Shown: positions 27,351 to 37,402 of the stretch, piece after piece | Position numbering within the stretch: the first letter of the stretch is position 1 | Layout: each line of letters opens with the position of its first letter | Assembly (NCBI RefSeq): GCF_004803895.1 | Contig: NZ_CP021978.1 | Location: 372,001-436,000, forward strand | Origin: Streptomyces hawaiiensis | GTDB taxonomy: Bacteria; Actinomycetota; Actinomycetes; Streptomycetales; Streptomycetaceae | Direction of reading: 5' to 3' | Length of the DNA: 64,000 nucleotides | Program-made: the position numbers and the translations under genes | Notes under the pieces: generated by a model | Seen by the model: only the letters and a program-made list of their open reading frames with translations | What the model was told of the DNA's origin: nothing | Database searches by the model: none

Positions 27351-28147
27351 GCCGCGTCCTCCTGCTCGGCGCCGGTGCCGAGGTAGGCGCGCAGCACATC
27401 GGGGTCGCGGCGGACCTCGTCCGGGGTGCCGTGGGCGATGGCGCGGCCGAAGTCGAGGACGGTGACCTCGTCGGCGAGCCGCATCACCAGGCCCATGTCG
27501 TGCTCCACGAGCACGACGGACAGGCCGAGTTCGGCGCGTACGGTGTGCACGACCTCTACCGTGCGGGCGCGTTCGGCCGCGTTCATCCCGGCGACCGGCT
27601 CGTCCAGCAGCAGGACGCTGGGCTCCAGGCAGAGCGCGCGGGCGAACTCCACGCGCTTGCGGTCGCCGTAGGAGAGCAGGGCGACCGGGTGGTCGAAGTG
27701 CTGTGCGAGGCCGGTGAGTCCGGCGATGACGCGGGCCCGGTCGAGGTGTTCGCGTTGTTCGCGCCGTGCGTGCGGCAGGCGCAGTGCGCTGGCGGCGAAC
27801 CCGGCCCGGGACAGGGCGTGGCGGCCGAGCATCAGGTTGTCGGCGACCGTGCCTTGAGTGGTGACGATGTTCTGGAAGGTGCGGGCCACGCCGAGGGCGG
27901 CGATGCGGTGCGGGGCCAGCCGGGTCAGGTCGGCGTCCCCGAGGCGCACGGTGCCCGTGGCAGGGCGGCACAGGCCCGACAGCACGTTGAAGCAGGTGGA
28001 CTTGCCCGCTCCGTTGGGTCCGATGAGGGCATGGACCGAGCCCGGGGCGACGGTGAAGGACACCGCGTCCAGGGCGGTGAGCCCGGTGAACCGGACGGTC
28101 ACGTCCGTCACGGTCAGTTCGGGCGGTGCGGTGGTGCGGACGGTCAC
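27347..28147 (-). CDS. livG: ABC transporter ATP-binding protein, LivG type
   Basis: A 266-residue ATPase. The start is the GTG at 28147, overlapping the livF stop (GTGA). Walker A is GPNGAGKST (about residues 42-50), the signature is LLSYGDRKR instead of LSGGQ-type, as expected for LivG, and Walker B is VLLLDEPVAGMN. The H-loop VLVEHDM is intact. LivG proteins are longer than LivF by an insertion, here near RLPHARREQRE. Confidence 0.93.
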   Translation of the reverse strand: MTVRTTAPPELTVTDVTVRFTGLTALDAVSFTVAPGSVHALIGPNGAGKSTCFNVLSGLCRPATGTVRLGDADLTRLAPHRIAALGVARTFQNIVTTQGTVADNLMLGRHALSRAGFAASALRLPHARREQREHLDRARVIAGLTGLAQHFDHPVALLSYGDRKRVEFARALCLEPSVLLLDEPVAGMNAAERARTVEVVHTVRAELGLSVVLVEHDMGLVMRLADEVTVLDFGRAIAHGTPDEVRRDPDVLRAYLGTGAEQEDAA

Positions 28148-28965
28148 GCGGCTCCCTGCCCCTCGGTGGTTCCGGCTCTCTGCGCGGTCTCGGTTCCCTC
28201 TTCGGGGGTCTCGCCCAGGTACAGCCGCTTCACGGCGTCCGTGCGGGCGAGTTCGTCGACGGGGCCGGAGAGCCGGACCTCGCCGACTTCCAGGACGTGG
28301 GCGGTGTCGGCGAGGGAGAGCGCCATGCCCGCGTTCTGCTCGACGAGCAGGACGGCGGTGCCCTGGGCGTTGATCTCGCGGACGACCTCGGCAATCCGGT
28401 GGACCATCTGCGGGGCGAGGCCCAGGGAGGGCTCGTCGAGGAGGAGCAGGCGGGGCGCGGCCATGAGGGCCCGGCCGATGGCGAGCATCTGCTGCTCGCC
28501 GCCGGAGAGCAGCCCGGCTGCCTGCCGGGTGCGTTCGGCGAGGCGCGGGAAGAGCGTGAGGACCCGCTCCCGGGCCTCGGCGACCTGGTCCGGGCGGCGC
28601 CGGCCGAGACCGAGGCCGCCGGAGCGCAGGTTCTCGTCGACGGTGAGTCCGGCGAAAACCCGGCGCCCCTCGGGGACCTGGACGACTCCGGCGCGCACCG
28701 CGGTGACCGGGTCGCGCCCGTCGAGTTCCGTCGTGCCGTAGCGGATGCGGCCGGCCGTGACCGCGCCGCGGTGCAGGCGCAGGGTGCCCGACACCGCCCG
28801 CAGCAAGGTCGTCTTGCCCGCGCCGTTGGCGCCGAGCAGTGCGACGACCGTGCCGTGCGGGACGGTCAGGGACACGGAGCGAAGGGCGGACAGGGCGCGG
28901 CCGTAGGTCACGTCGAGGCCCTCGACGTGCAGGGCGGGCTCTTCGTCCGGTGGTGCTTCGGGCAT
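28144..28965 (-). CDS. livF: ABC transporter ATP-binding protein, LivF type
   Basis: A 273-residue ATPase, first gene of the liv operon. ATG at 28965 is preferred over the GTG at 28968 because GAGGAG is then 5 nt away. Walker A is GANGAGKTT, the signature is LLSGGEQQM, Walker B is LLLLDEPSLGLAP, and the H-loop reads LLVEQN with Gln as usual in LivF. The C-terminal 25 residues are an unstructured Glu/Thr/Gly tail. All five operon genes overlap, so stoichiometric translation is likely. Confidence 0.93.
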   Translation of the reverse strand: MPEAPPDEEPALHVEGLDVTYGRALSALRSVSLTVPHGTVVALLGANGAGKTTLLRAVSGTLRLHRGAVTAGRIRYGTTELDGRDPVTAVRAGVVQVPEGRRVFAGLTVDENLRSGGLGLGRRRPDQVAEARERVLTLFPRLAERTRQAAGLLSGGEQQMLAIGRALMAAPRLLLLDEPSLGLAPQMVHRIAEVVREINAQGTAVLLVEQNAGMALSLADTAHVLEVGEVRLSGPVDELARTDAVKRLYLGETPEEGTETAQRAGTTEGQGAA

Positions 28966-29268
28966 CACGGCTCCTCGGATCCATGCCGTCGGGCACGGGT
29001 GCTTCTGGGGAAGGGCAGCTCACGACAGCACGGGCGCGGGCGGGCGGTACAGGTGTTCGGGCCGGGTGGCTGCGTGGTCCCAACGCGGGTCGCCGGGGAT
29101 TGTGCGGCTGCCCAGGGGCGGGGACGTACGGCGCGGGAGTGCGCCGGGCGGGGTGCGCACTGCCGCAGGACGTCGGCAGGTGCATGTCGGCGGTGTGCCG
29201 GGGCAGCGAGAGGCAGGAGACGCGCGCCGCGTGCGGCCCGCCGCGCGCGGCGCGGGTGGACGGTCCGG
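28966..29268. other. Intergenic, presumed liv operon promoter region
   Basis: About 300 bp between the PucR regulator and livF, both on the minus strand. It should contain the liv promoter, but no recognisable -35/-10 pair, dyad or hairpin stood out. Confidence 0.4.
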
Positions 29269-30558
29269 TCAGCCGCGCAGCAGTCGGCGTGCCGTCAGTG
29301 CGAGGCTGATCTCCACCACGTCGTGCGGGCGCGCCAGACAGCGGCCGATGAGCTGTTCGCAGCGGCGCAGCCGGTTCAGGACGGTGTTGCGGTGGCAGTA
29401 CAGCCGTTCACCGGCGCGCTGGGCGGAACCCTCGCAGGCGAACCAGGCGACCAGGGTCTCCAGCAGTACGTCCCGGTCGGCCGGTTCCAGGCGCAGCAGG
29501 GGGCCGAGCACCCGCTCGGTGAGGGTCGCGCCGAGTTCCGGACGGGAGACGACCAGCGCCTCGGGCAGGTGCTCGGTGAGCCGGACCGTGCCGCCCTCGG
29601 GCGGGCAGATGCTCAGGGCCAGGTCGGCCAGGCGCCGGGCGTCACCGACGGCGGCGAGTCCCGTCACGGCGCTGCCCACGCCGATCCGGCATCCGGAGGG
29701 GCCGTCGCCGGGCAGGGCGGGCGTTGCCGAGGGGTCGGGGTCGTCCTCACCGCTCTCCCGGTCCGCCGCGTCGCCGACCAGGACGATGCCGTAGTCGACG
29801 TCCACTCCTGAGTGCCAGTACGTGCGTTCGGCGAGCGGGGGGTCCTGCGGCCGGCCGCAGGCGACCGCGACGACGACGTACCGGCCGTGCTCCGGCAGGC
29901 ACAGTCTCTCGGCGGTCTCGGGCAGGTCCGCGATCCGGCTCGTGCCGTCCAGGAGGGCCGCCGCCAGCAGGCGCACCCTGTTCTCGCGCCGCCAGGCAAG
30001 CTGCCGCTCGGCCTGTCGGTAGGCGTCCGCCACGAGGGTGCAGTGCTCGTCGACGAAGTTCCACACGTCGGTGGCCACGTGCACGAGGAGCCGGATGTCC
30101 TCGGGGTCCGAGCGGGTGGTCTCCTCGACCAGCCGCTGCCACACCAGGGACCCGCCCAGCCGGAACGCGTGCAGCAGGGCGTCCAGCGGCAGCCCCTGCT
30201 CGGCCCGGGTGACGCCGATCCGCCAGGTGCAGCGGTGGGCCGCCTCACGGGTGCCGCGCGGGTCGAGCAGCGAGGTCACGCTGTGTCGCAACGAGCGGTA
30301 CACCTCCTGCCAGGTGGCGCCATGGTCGTTCTCCAGCGCGATCCGGTAGGCCGGTTCCTGCTCGCTCAGGACCGCCAGCAGCCGGTCGGTCAGGTCCGGC
30401 AGGTCGTCGAGCAGGACGCGGGCGGCCCGGTGCAGGACTCGCAGCGCGTCGGCGTCGATCAGCGACCGGATCCGTCGCGACCGCGGCTGCGGCTGCGACC
30501 GCGGAACAGGTGTGGGCCCGCTGCGGAACGTCGTACGTACACGTGCGGCAGGATGCAT
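29269..30558 (-). CDS. PucR/CdaR-family transcriptional regulator
   Basis: A 429-residue regulator. The ATG at 30558 follows GGGAGGACC; the frame is open further upstream but lacks a signal there. Residues 25-200 are an all-helical N-terminal sensor region (RsbRD_N-like, DLTDRLLAVLSEQEPAY). The centre is a GGDEF-like degenerate CdaR region. The C-terminal helix-turn-helix (LYCHRNTVLNRLRRCEQLIGR) is the PucR HTH_30. It is located directly upstream of the liv operon on the same strand, so it is the best candidate regulator of the importer, perhaps responding to the transported nitrogen compound. Confidence 0.88.
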   Translation of the reverse strand: MHPAARVRTTFRSGPTPVPRSQPQPRSRRIRSLIDADALRVLHRAARVLLDDLPDLTDRLLAVLSEQEPAYRIALENDHGATWQEVYRSLRHSVTSLLDPRGTREAAHRCTWRIGVTRAEQGLPLDALLHAFRLGGSLVWQRLVEETTRSDPEDIRLLVHVATDVWNFVDEHCTLVADAYRQAERQLAWRRENRVRLLAAALLDGTSRIADLPETAERLCLPEHGRYVVVAVACGRPQDPPLAERTYWHSGVDVDYGIVLVGDAADRESGEDDPDPSATPALPGDGPSGCRIGVGSAVTGLAAVGDARRLADLALSICPPEGGTVRLTEHLPEALVVSRPELGATLTERVLGPLLRLEPADRDVLLETLVAWFACEGSAQRAGERLYCHRNTVLNRLRRCEQLIGRCLARPHDVVEISLALTARRLLRG

Positions 30559-30748
30559 GGCGGTCCTCCCCCGACTTCGGCCTTCCGGCGGCCCCCGGGC
30601 CGTCCGGGCGCAGCGGCGTCCGGCGGGTGCGCTGCCCGTACGGCCGTCGTCACCCGCGTAGTGCTGCTTCGAAGAATGGCATACCGTCCGGTCGGTCCCC
30701 AGGGTCGTGCGGCGTCTTCTCCATGGGGCCGCCGAGATTTCCGGGGGT

Positions 30749-32567
30749 TCAGCGGTGCTCTTGGTCGACCATGCGGGCCAGTTCGACGCGGGAGCGCACG
30801 CCGAGAGCGGCGAAGACATTGCGCAGGTGGTAGTCGACCGTGCGGGTGCTGACGGCCAGCCGCTGGGCCACCTCCCTGTTGGTGGCGCCCTCGGCCACGT
30901 GGCGTGCGATCCGCAGTTGCTGCGGCGTCAGCCGCGAGAGCCCTGCGGCCGGCTCCTTCCCGGACGTGGCTCCGTTGGCGCGCAGTTCGCCGCGCGTCTG
31001 ATCGGCCCAGGCCCCGGCGCCGCAGCGCTCGAAGGCGACCAGGGCGGCTCCGAGCCGGCTTCGGGCCTCCCGCAGCCGGCGGCGTCGCCGCAGCCACCGG
31101 CCGTACAGGAGCTCGGTGCGGGCACGCTCGAAATCGCCGCCCGACTCGTCGTGCAGGGCAAGCGCCCGCAGGTAGTGTCCGTCGGCTTCGCGGTCGTCCG
31201 CGGCTAGCAGGGCGCGGCAGCGCGCGAGCTGGGCCGGCGCGTGCGGATCGGCGCCGAAGGCCGCCCACCGGGCGAGGTCCGCGACGATCCCCCGGGCGTC
31301 CCCCGGCTGCCCGGCGAGCACCGCGGCCTCGACGAAGCAGGGCACGGCGAGCATCCAGACGGCGAAGTGACCACGCCGGGGGCCGGGTCCGACGAGCGGG
31401 CCGAGCCGGTCGGCGGCGTCCAGGGGGCGGCCGCGGGCCAGATCGGCGCGGGCGGTGGCCCACTCGGCCAGGGTCGCGGTCTGGGCCAGGCCGTGGCGAC
31501 GGGCGGTGACCAGGGCGGCCGAGGCGTACCCGGCGACCGCGGCGGTGTCCCCCTCGATCGAAGCGGCCAGGGCGAGCATCGCACGGTGGCTCGCCGCGGT
31601 GTTGCGGTGGCCGGCCATCAGCGCCGCGCGCACGCCCTCCTCCGCGTGGGCGCGCGCTTGCGCATGGCGGCCGGCACGCAGTTCGCCGTAGGCCAGGTAT
31701 TCCAGGGCGCGCGCCTCGGACGCGACGCACTCCGCGTTGCGGGCGGCGGCGAGGGCACGGGCCCCGGCGGTGCGGGCCGCGTGGACGTCCCCGAGCAGCA
31801 AGGCCGCCGCCGCGGCGCGCAGGAGCCGCTCGGGCCGGTCGTCACGGCGCGCCTGGTGCAGTACACGCCGCAACGGCCCGGCGGCGTGTTCCGGCCGCCG
31901 GGCCAGCAGGGCCCGCATGCCGTCGCGGTAGTCCCGGAAGAACGGGTCGCGGGCCCACCCCGGCCCCGGCGCGGCGCCGGCGAGCTTCGGCTGCCCGCCC
32001 TCTGTGGGGGGAACGGTGGGTTCTGTGGGGTCGGCCGATGGCGGGCCGTCGGCGTCTCGCACCGCCGCGGGGGCGCCGCCCCCGCGGCTTGCCGGGGCGC
32101 CGCGCGCTTCGGTCGTCGAGGCGCCGTACTCGTCGGCCCTCGGGGCGCCACCCCTGTCGGCGAAGGCCTCGGACGTGGTGCCGTACTCGTCGGCCGGCAA
32201 GGCGCCACCCTCATCGGCGAAGACCTCGGCCGTGGCGGTGCCTGGTGCGGCGTGCTCGTCCGCCGGCCCTGAGGTGTCCGTGCCGTCGAGGGTGTTCAGA
32301 CAGACCATGACGTCGCCCGACGCCCAGGCGGCGTCCACCGCGCAGAGGCGTGCGGCCTCGGCCCGGTCCGGGGCATCGGCGGCCAGCAGGGAGGCGGCCA
32401 GCAGCAGGGTTTCGCGCGCGTCGTCCACCGGACCGTCGAGGAACTGCCGTCTGCCGCGCGCGAGTTCGCCGTGGCCGCGGTCCTCGGCGGCCGACCGGGC
32501 GGCGCCCCGGCCGTTCCGGCTCCCTGCGCGGGGGGCCGTCCGCACTCTGCTTCTGTCTCCCGTCACC
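30749..32567 (-). CDS. LuxR-family regulator, C-terminal half of LAL type, start uncertain
   Basis: The C-terminus has a clear LuxR helix-turn-helix (LTPQQLRIARHVAEGATNREVAQRLAVS). Before it lie about 400 residues of helical repeats typical of large ATP-binding LuxR (LAL) regulators. The AAA/Walker half normally found at the N-terminus is missing. The frame is open upstream to 32725, and I use a GTG at 32567, without a ribosome site. Residues near 115-155 hold two tandem 19-residue repeats (32114-32227), an unusual insertion. It may be a remnant of a longer gene or a natural short form. DNA binding should be intact; signal response is doubtful. Confidence 0.65.
32114..32227 (-). repeat. Two tandem 57-bp in-frame repeats
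   Basis: Two adjacent 57-bp units encode EVFADEGGALPADEYGTTS and EAFADRGGAPRADEYGAST. They differ at several positions, so the duplication is not recent. A third partial copy may precede the downstream Gly/Ala-rich linker. Confidence 0.8.
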
Positions 32568-32806
32568 CATCGGAGGTTACTTGCGCGTAAGGAAGACCGG
32601 AAGCCTGACGTCCGCGCGTCCCGGCGGGCCGATCCGCGGCTCCACCTGCGGGTTGAGCAAAGTATGGCCGGCGGGTGGATTGTGCCGCGGCCCAACGGCC
32701 GGCCGTCTCGCGTGTGCCCCGGCACGACACCGGCGGCGGAAGCGTCGCACGCGTCCGCCGCCGGTCCCCCTCGCTGCCGCGGCTCCGCAGTCGGGGGCCC
32801 GGGACG

Positions 32807-33748
32807 TCAGGAACCGTGCGGGCAGTTGCCCCGGTACTCCTCGATGGTCAGGCCCGGCCGGGGCAGCGGGCACAGGAACTGCTCGTAGCGGGTGTCGTTG
32901 TCGATGAACCGCTTGAGCCAGGAAACGCTGTACTTCGCGATCGTCGTGTGCGACGAGTTGGGTGTGAAGTGCGTCGCCGAGTTCAGCTCCAGGTAGCCCC
33001 GGTCCAGCGAGGAGGACAGGCTCGAGTAGAAGGGCTCGGCGTGGGAGGCGACCGGGGCGATGGTGTCTCCGTCGGCTCCGAAGATCAGGGTCGGCGTGGT
33101 GACCTCGGGCCAGGTCTTGTCGAGGTTCCACGGGGTCAGCGGGATGGCCGCCTGGAGGGCCGGACGCGACTTGGCGGCCTCCAGGCTGCCGCCGCCGCCC
33201 ATCGAGTGACCCATGACGCCGAGGCGAGAGGCGTCGACGCGGCCGCGCACCGAGCTGCGCTGGGTGAGGTGGTCCAGGGCGGCCAGCAGCTGACGGCCGC
33301 GGGACTCGGGCTGGTCGAGCGTGGTGAGGGTGTCGATGGTGAACACCACGAAGCCCTGCGAGGCCAGACGCGGTCCGAGCCAGGCGATGGACGACTCGTA
33401 GGCGGTGTAGCCGGGCGAGATGGCCACCGCGCCGAAGGTGCCGTCGCTGGTGCTCGTCGGGTAGTAGATGGTGCCGCCGCCGAACCCGGTGACGGACAGG
33501 GAGGAGACGGACGTCTGCGACACGGCGTACGGGCCGCGCAGCGCCTCGATGCCGGAGGTGGTGGGGGCCGGGCCGCGCTCGTAGGGGTTGTCCGCGGCGT
33601 GGGCCCCCGGGCTGGTCAGGGGTCCCAGGCCGATGGCCAGGGCGAGTGCCGCGGCGGCGCCGGCCAGTCGTCCGGCCCGGCGCCCGGCTCGGCGGCCGCG
33701 GGTGGCGCGGGTGGGCGTGGGTGAGTCGGTGTGGGGGTGGAGTTGCAC
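32807..33748 (-). CDS. Secreted polyester hydrolase (cutinase/PETase-like alpha/beta hydrolase)
   Basis: A 313-residue protein. The GTG at 33748 follows GAGAGGA and gives a twin-arginine-rich signal peptide (residues 1-52, ending AHAA). The mature enzyme begins [10 protein letters not shown], the classic start of actinobacterial cutinases and PET hydrolases. The nucleophile elbow is GHSMGG (S182), with D228 in GDTIAP and H260 in ATHFTPN; Y114 and M183 fit the oxyanion hole. Two C-terminal cysteines (C293, C309) can form the family disulfide. The His before the Ser is the cutinase type, unlike the Trp of the Ideonella PETase. Likely natural substrates are plant cutin or other esters. Confidence 0.92.
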   Translation of the reverse strand: MQLHPHTDSPTPTRATRGRRAGRRAGRLAGAAAALALAIGLGPLTSPGAHAADNPYERGPAPTTSGIEALRGPYAVSQTSVSSLSVTGFGGGTIYYPTSTSDGTFGAVAISPGYTAYESSIAWLGPRLASQGFVVFTIDTLTTLDQPESRGRQLLAALDHLTQRSSVRGRVDASRLGVMGHSMGGGGSLEAAKSRPALQAAIPLTPWNLDKTWPEVTTPTLIFGADGDTIAPVASHAEPFYSSLSSSLDRGYLELNSATHFTPNSSHTTIAKYSVSWLKRFIDNDTRYEQFLCPLPRPGLTIEEYRGNCPHGS

Positions 33749-33999
33749 GACGAGTCGTCCTCTCTGTCGCGGCGGGTGGCCGTGCGCGGGCAGGCGGGAC
33801 CTGGGGCGTCCGCCGCGTGCCCGCGGTGGGCACCGCCGTCGGGCTGGCCGTGCCACTGTCAGGGACCGGCCACCGCGCGGGGACCGGCAATGTCACCGGT
33901 CTTGTACGACCGCCACGGGAGGTGCGCCCTTCGTTGCGGGGCTCCTGGCGGGCTCATGTGCGGCGATCGCCCCGGGAGTGCCGGTCAAGCCGGCGGTGC

Positions 34000-34120
34000 C
34001 GGCGACCGCGAGGTCGAGGCCGAAGCCGAAGCCGATCAGCACAACACCCGTGGTCCGCCCGAGCGCACGGTCGACGCGGGGCTGGTGGAGGACCGGCGCG
34101 GCTTTGGACCCGAGGGCACA
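34000..34120 (-). pseudogene. LysE exporter C-terminal remnant
   Basis: The minus-strand sequence APVLHQPRVDRALGRTTG followed by VVLIGFGFGLDLAV matches the usual last helix of LysE/RhtB exporters (relatives read PRVRRALDRVTGVVLIGFGLRLA). No other part of the gene is present in the flanking 600 bp. An intact LysE gene lies 1 kb away at 35081-35734. Confidence 0.55.
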
Positions 34121-34360
34121 GCCGCCGGGCACCGGGCCATGGCCCGGTGCCGCAGCGCGTTGCGTGAGGTGCGGCTGCCGCCGGTGACGCGCTCCTTCCC
34201 GAGTGACACGCCGGTCACAGCCGACCCGGCATGAAGAAAGTCCGGCTCCCCCGCCGTCAGGCAGAGTGGCAGGGGAGCCGTCGCGACTGGCTGCTGCCAC
34301 TGATCGACGGCGGGCGATCCAGCCAGGGCGCGGGGTCTTTCACGTATGGCGGCGCACGCG

Positions 34361-34924
34361 TCAGTCCACGAGCACCCCGGTACGCACCGCAGGGGCCCGC
34401 CCGGCGAGTGCGCTGCCGAAGTTCCCCTCGACCTCCGCCTTCTCCGCCGCGTTCGGATACGGGTTCGTGCACGAAGTGCCCGCGCTGGAACCGGACATCA
34501 GGCTTGAGCACGTGCCGGGCTTGCGGTCCGGCAGACCCAGGATGTGCCCGAGCTCGTGCGAGGAGATGCGGATCGTGTCGTAACCCTGGTCGACGGCCTG
34601 GCGCCCGATGTACACGGTGCCGTTGCCCAGGGTGGTGGGCAGGGCGCGCGGCCAGCCGTTGTCCGCGAGAACCCGTATGTTCGCTCGTTGCCCGGTTGCC
34701 GCCGGGCGTAGCTCGACGGAGTCGACACTCTCGTTCCAGATCGCCGCGCCCCGGTTGACGGCACTCCTGAACTCCGCGGAGCCGCTGGCGTCGTAGGTCA
34801 GGACACGGGCGGCCGGAGGAGCATCCGCGGCTCGGGGGGCGGCGGCAGCGGCCTGGCCACCCGTCAGGGACACGGACACCAGACAGGCGGCGGCGAGGCC
34901 GCCGGTCAGCATACGGACGTGCAT
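34361..34924 (-). CDS. snpA: Snapalysin, small secreted neutral metalloprotease (M7)
   Basis: A 187-residue protein with a perfect AAGGAGG before ATG 34924. A signal peptide covers about residues 1-28. The zinc motif HELGHILGLPD has H123, E124, H127 and D133; the final Asp as third ligand is the M7 hallmark. A Cys pair (CSS...SCTN) is conserved. Snapalysin degrades casein-like proteins outside the cell. In many streptomycetes a LysR activator lies divergently upstream; here the neighbour is a LysE exporter and no LysR gene is present. Confidence 0.95.
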   Translation of the reverse strand: MHVRMLTGGLAAACLVSVSLTGGQAAAAAPRAADAPPAARVLTYDASGSAEFRSAVNRGAAIWNESVDSVELRPAATGQRANIRVLADNGWPRALPTTLGNGTVYIGRQAVDQGYDTIRISSHELGHILGLPDRKPGTCSSLMSGSSAGTSCTNPYPNAAEKAEVEGNFGSALAGRAPAVRTGVLVD

Positions 34925-35080
34925 GATCGACCTCCTTGTGGGGGAAGGGCAGTCGTGCTCATGACATTCTTTAGCCCATTGCCCGGCAAGGTCACCGCTG
35001 AATCCGTCAAACGGTGTCACTGATCGCGTGAACGCGCTTCGGACGTCACGCCGGCTCAAGTGCCCTGTCGGGCCGGGCCG

Positions 35081-35734
35081 TCAGGCGGCGGTCGCGACCG
35101 TGACGCCGATGGCGATGAACAACCAGCCGGTGGTCAGTTCCCAGCGGTGGCGGACCTTCGGTCTGGCCAGCAGGGCTCGCAGTCGAGCGGCGACGACGAC
35201 GAGGGCGAACCAATAGGCGACGCCGATGACGACGTCCAGCATGCCGAGGAAGAAGATCTGCCGTGCCGGAGATCCGTCGCCGTCGACGAACTGCGGAAGG
35301 ATACTGAGGAAGAACAGCGCGGCCTTGGGGTTGAGCAGGTTGGTCAGGAACCCCTGAGTGAAGCCGGACCGGAAGCGCCCCTGTGCGGGGTCCCCCTCAT
35401 GGGGGGCGGCGTGGGACGCGACCCCGTGCGCGCCGCGCCTCTCCCGGGCGGCCCGGCGGGCGGCCAGTACGGCCCGCACACCGAGATACACGAGGTAGGC
35501 CGCCCCCATCAGTTTGATCCCGTCGTACACCACGGGTGAGCGGGTGGCGATCACCGAGAGACCGGCCGCGGCGGCCACCATGTGCACGCACAGCCCGGTC
35601 TGGGCGCCCAGTGCCGCGGCTCTGCCTTTCGAGGGATCCTCGGCCGCCGATCTGACCACTACGAGGAAGTCGGGGCCCGGCACCAAGTACGCCACCAGCA
35701 CGACGCCGAGGAAGCCCACCAGGTCGACCGTCAT
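35081..35734 (-). CDS. LysE/RhtB-family amino acid exporter
   Basis: A 217-residue protein with six predicted helices. LysE features are the N-terminal VPGPDFLVVVRSAAEDP and LNPKAALFFLSILPQFV. A hydrophilic loop of about 35 residues (RRAARERRGAHGV) is longer than usual. The family exports amino acids or derivatives; substrate unknown. It is divergent from the LRV protein gene. Confidence 0.9.
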   Translation of the reverse strand: MTVDLVGFLGVVLVAYLVPGPDFLVVVRSAAEDPSKGRAAALGAQTGLCVHMVAAAAGLSVIATRSPVVYDGIKLMGAAYLVYLGVRAVLAARRAARERRGAHGVASHAAPHEGDPAQGRFRSGFTQGFLTNLLNPKAALFFLSILPQFVDGDGSPARQIFFLGMLDVVIGVAYWFALVVVAARLRALLARPKVRHRWELTTGWLFIAIGVTVATAA

Positions 35735-35902
35735 CCGTCCTCCACTCCTGCGCCCTTGCGAAACCGCCTGCGGTCAGGGCCCGTTGGCGCCTCCGCGCGC
35801 CTTGGCCACCGAACCGGCGGCCTCGTCGAGTACCCCTGTGCGGGCCGCCCGGACAACCCGACTGCGGGAACCAGGGCCGAATCAGCGCCTGGACGGAAGT
35901 GA

Positions 35903-37369
<1,467 letters not shown>

Positions 37370-37402
37370 CGCCGTCGGCGGAGCCGCGAGGGCGGGCGGA
37401 TC

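Noticed and set aside
24025..29185. Overlapping long frames within the liv operon, extending livH and livG upstream
   Set aside because: The extra N-terminal parts are Arg/Pro-rich shadows; coupled starts give normal protein lengths.
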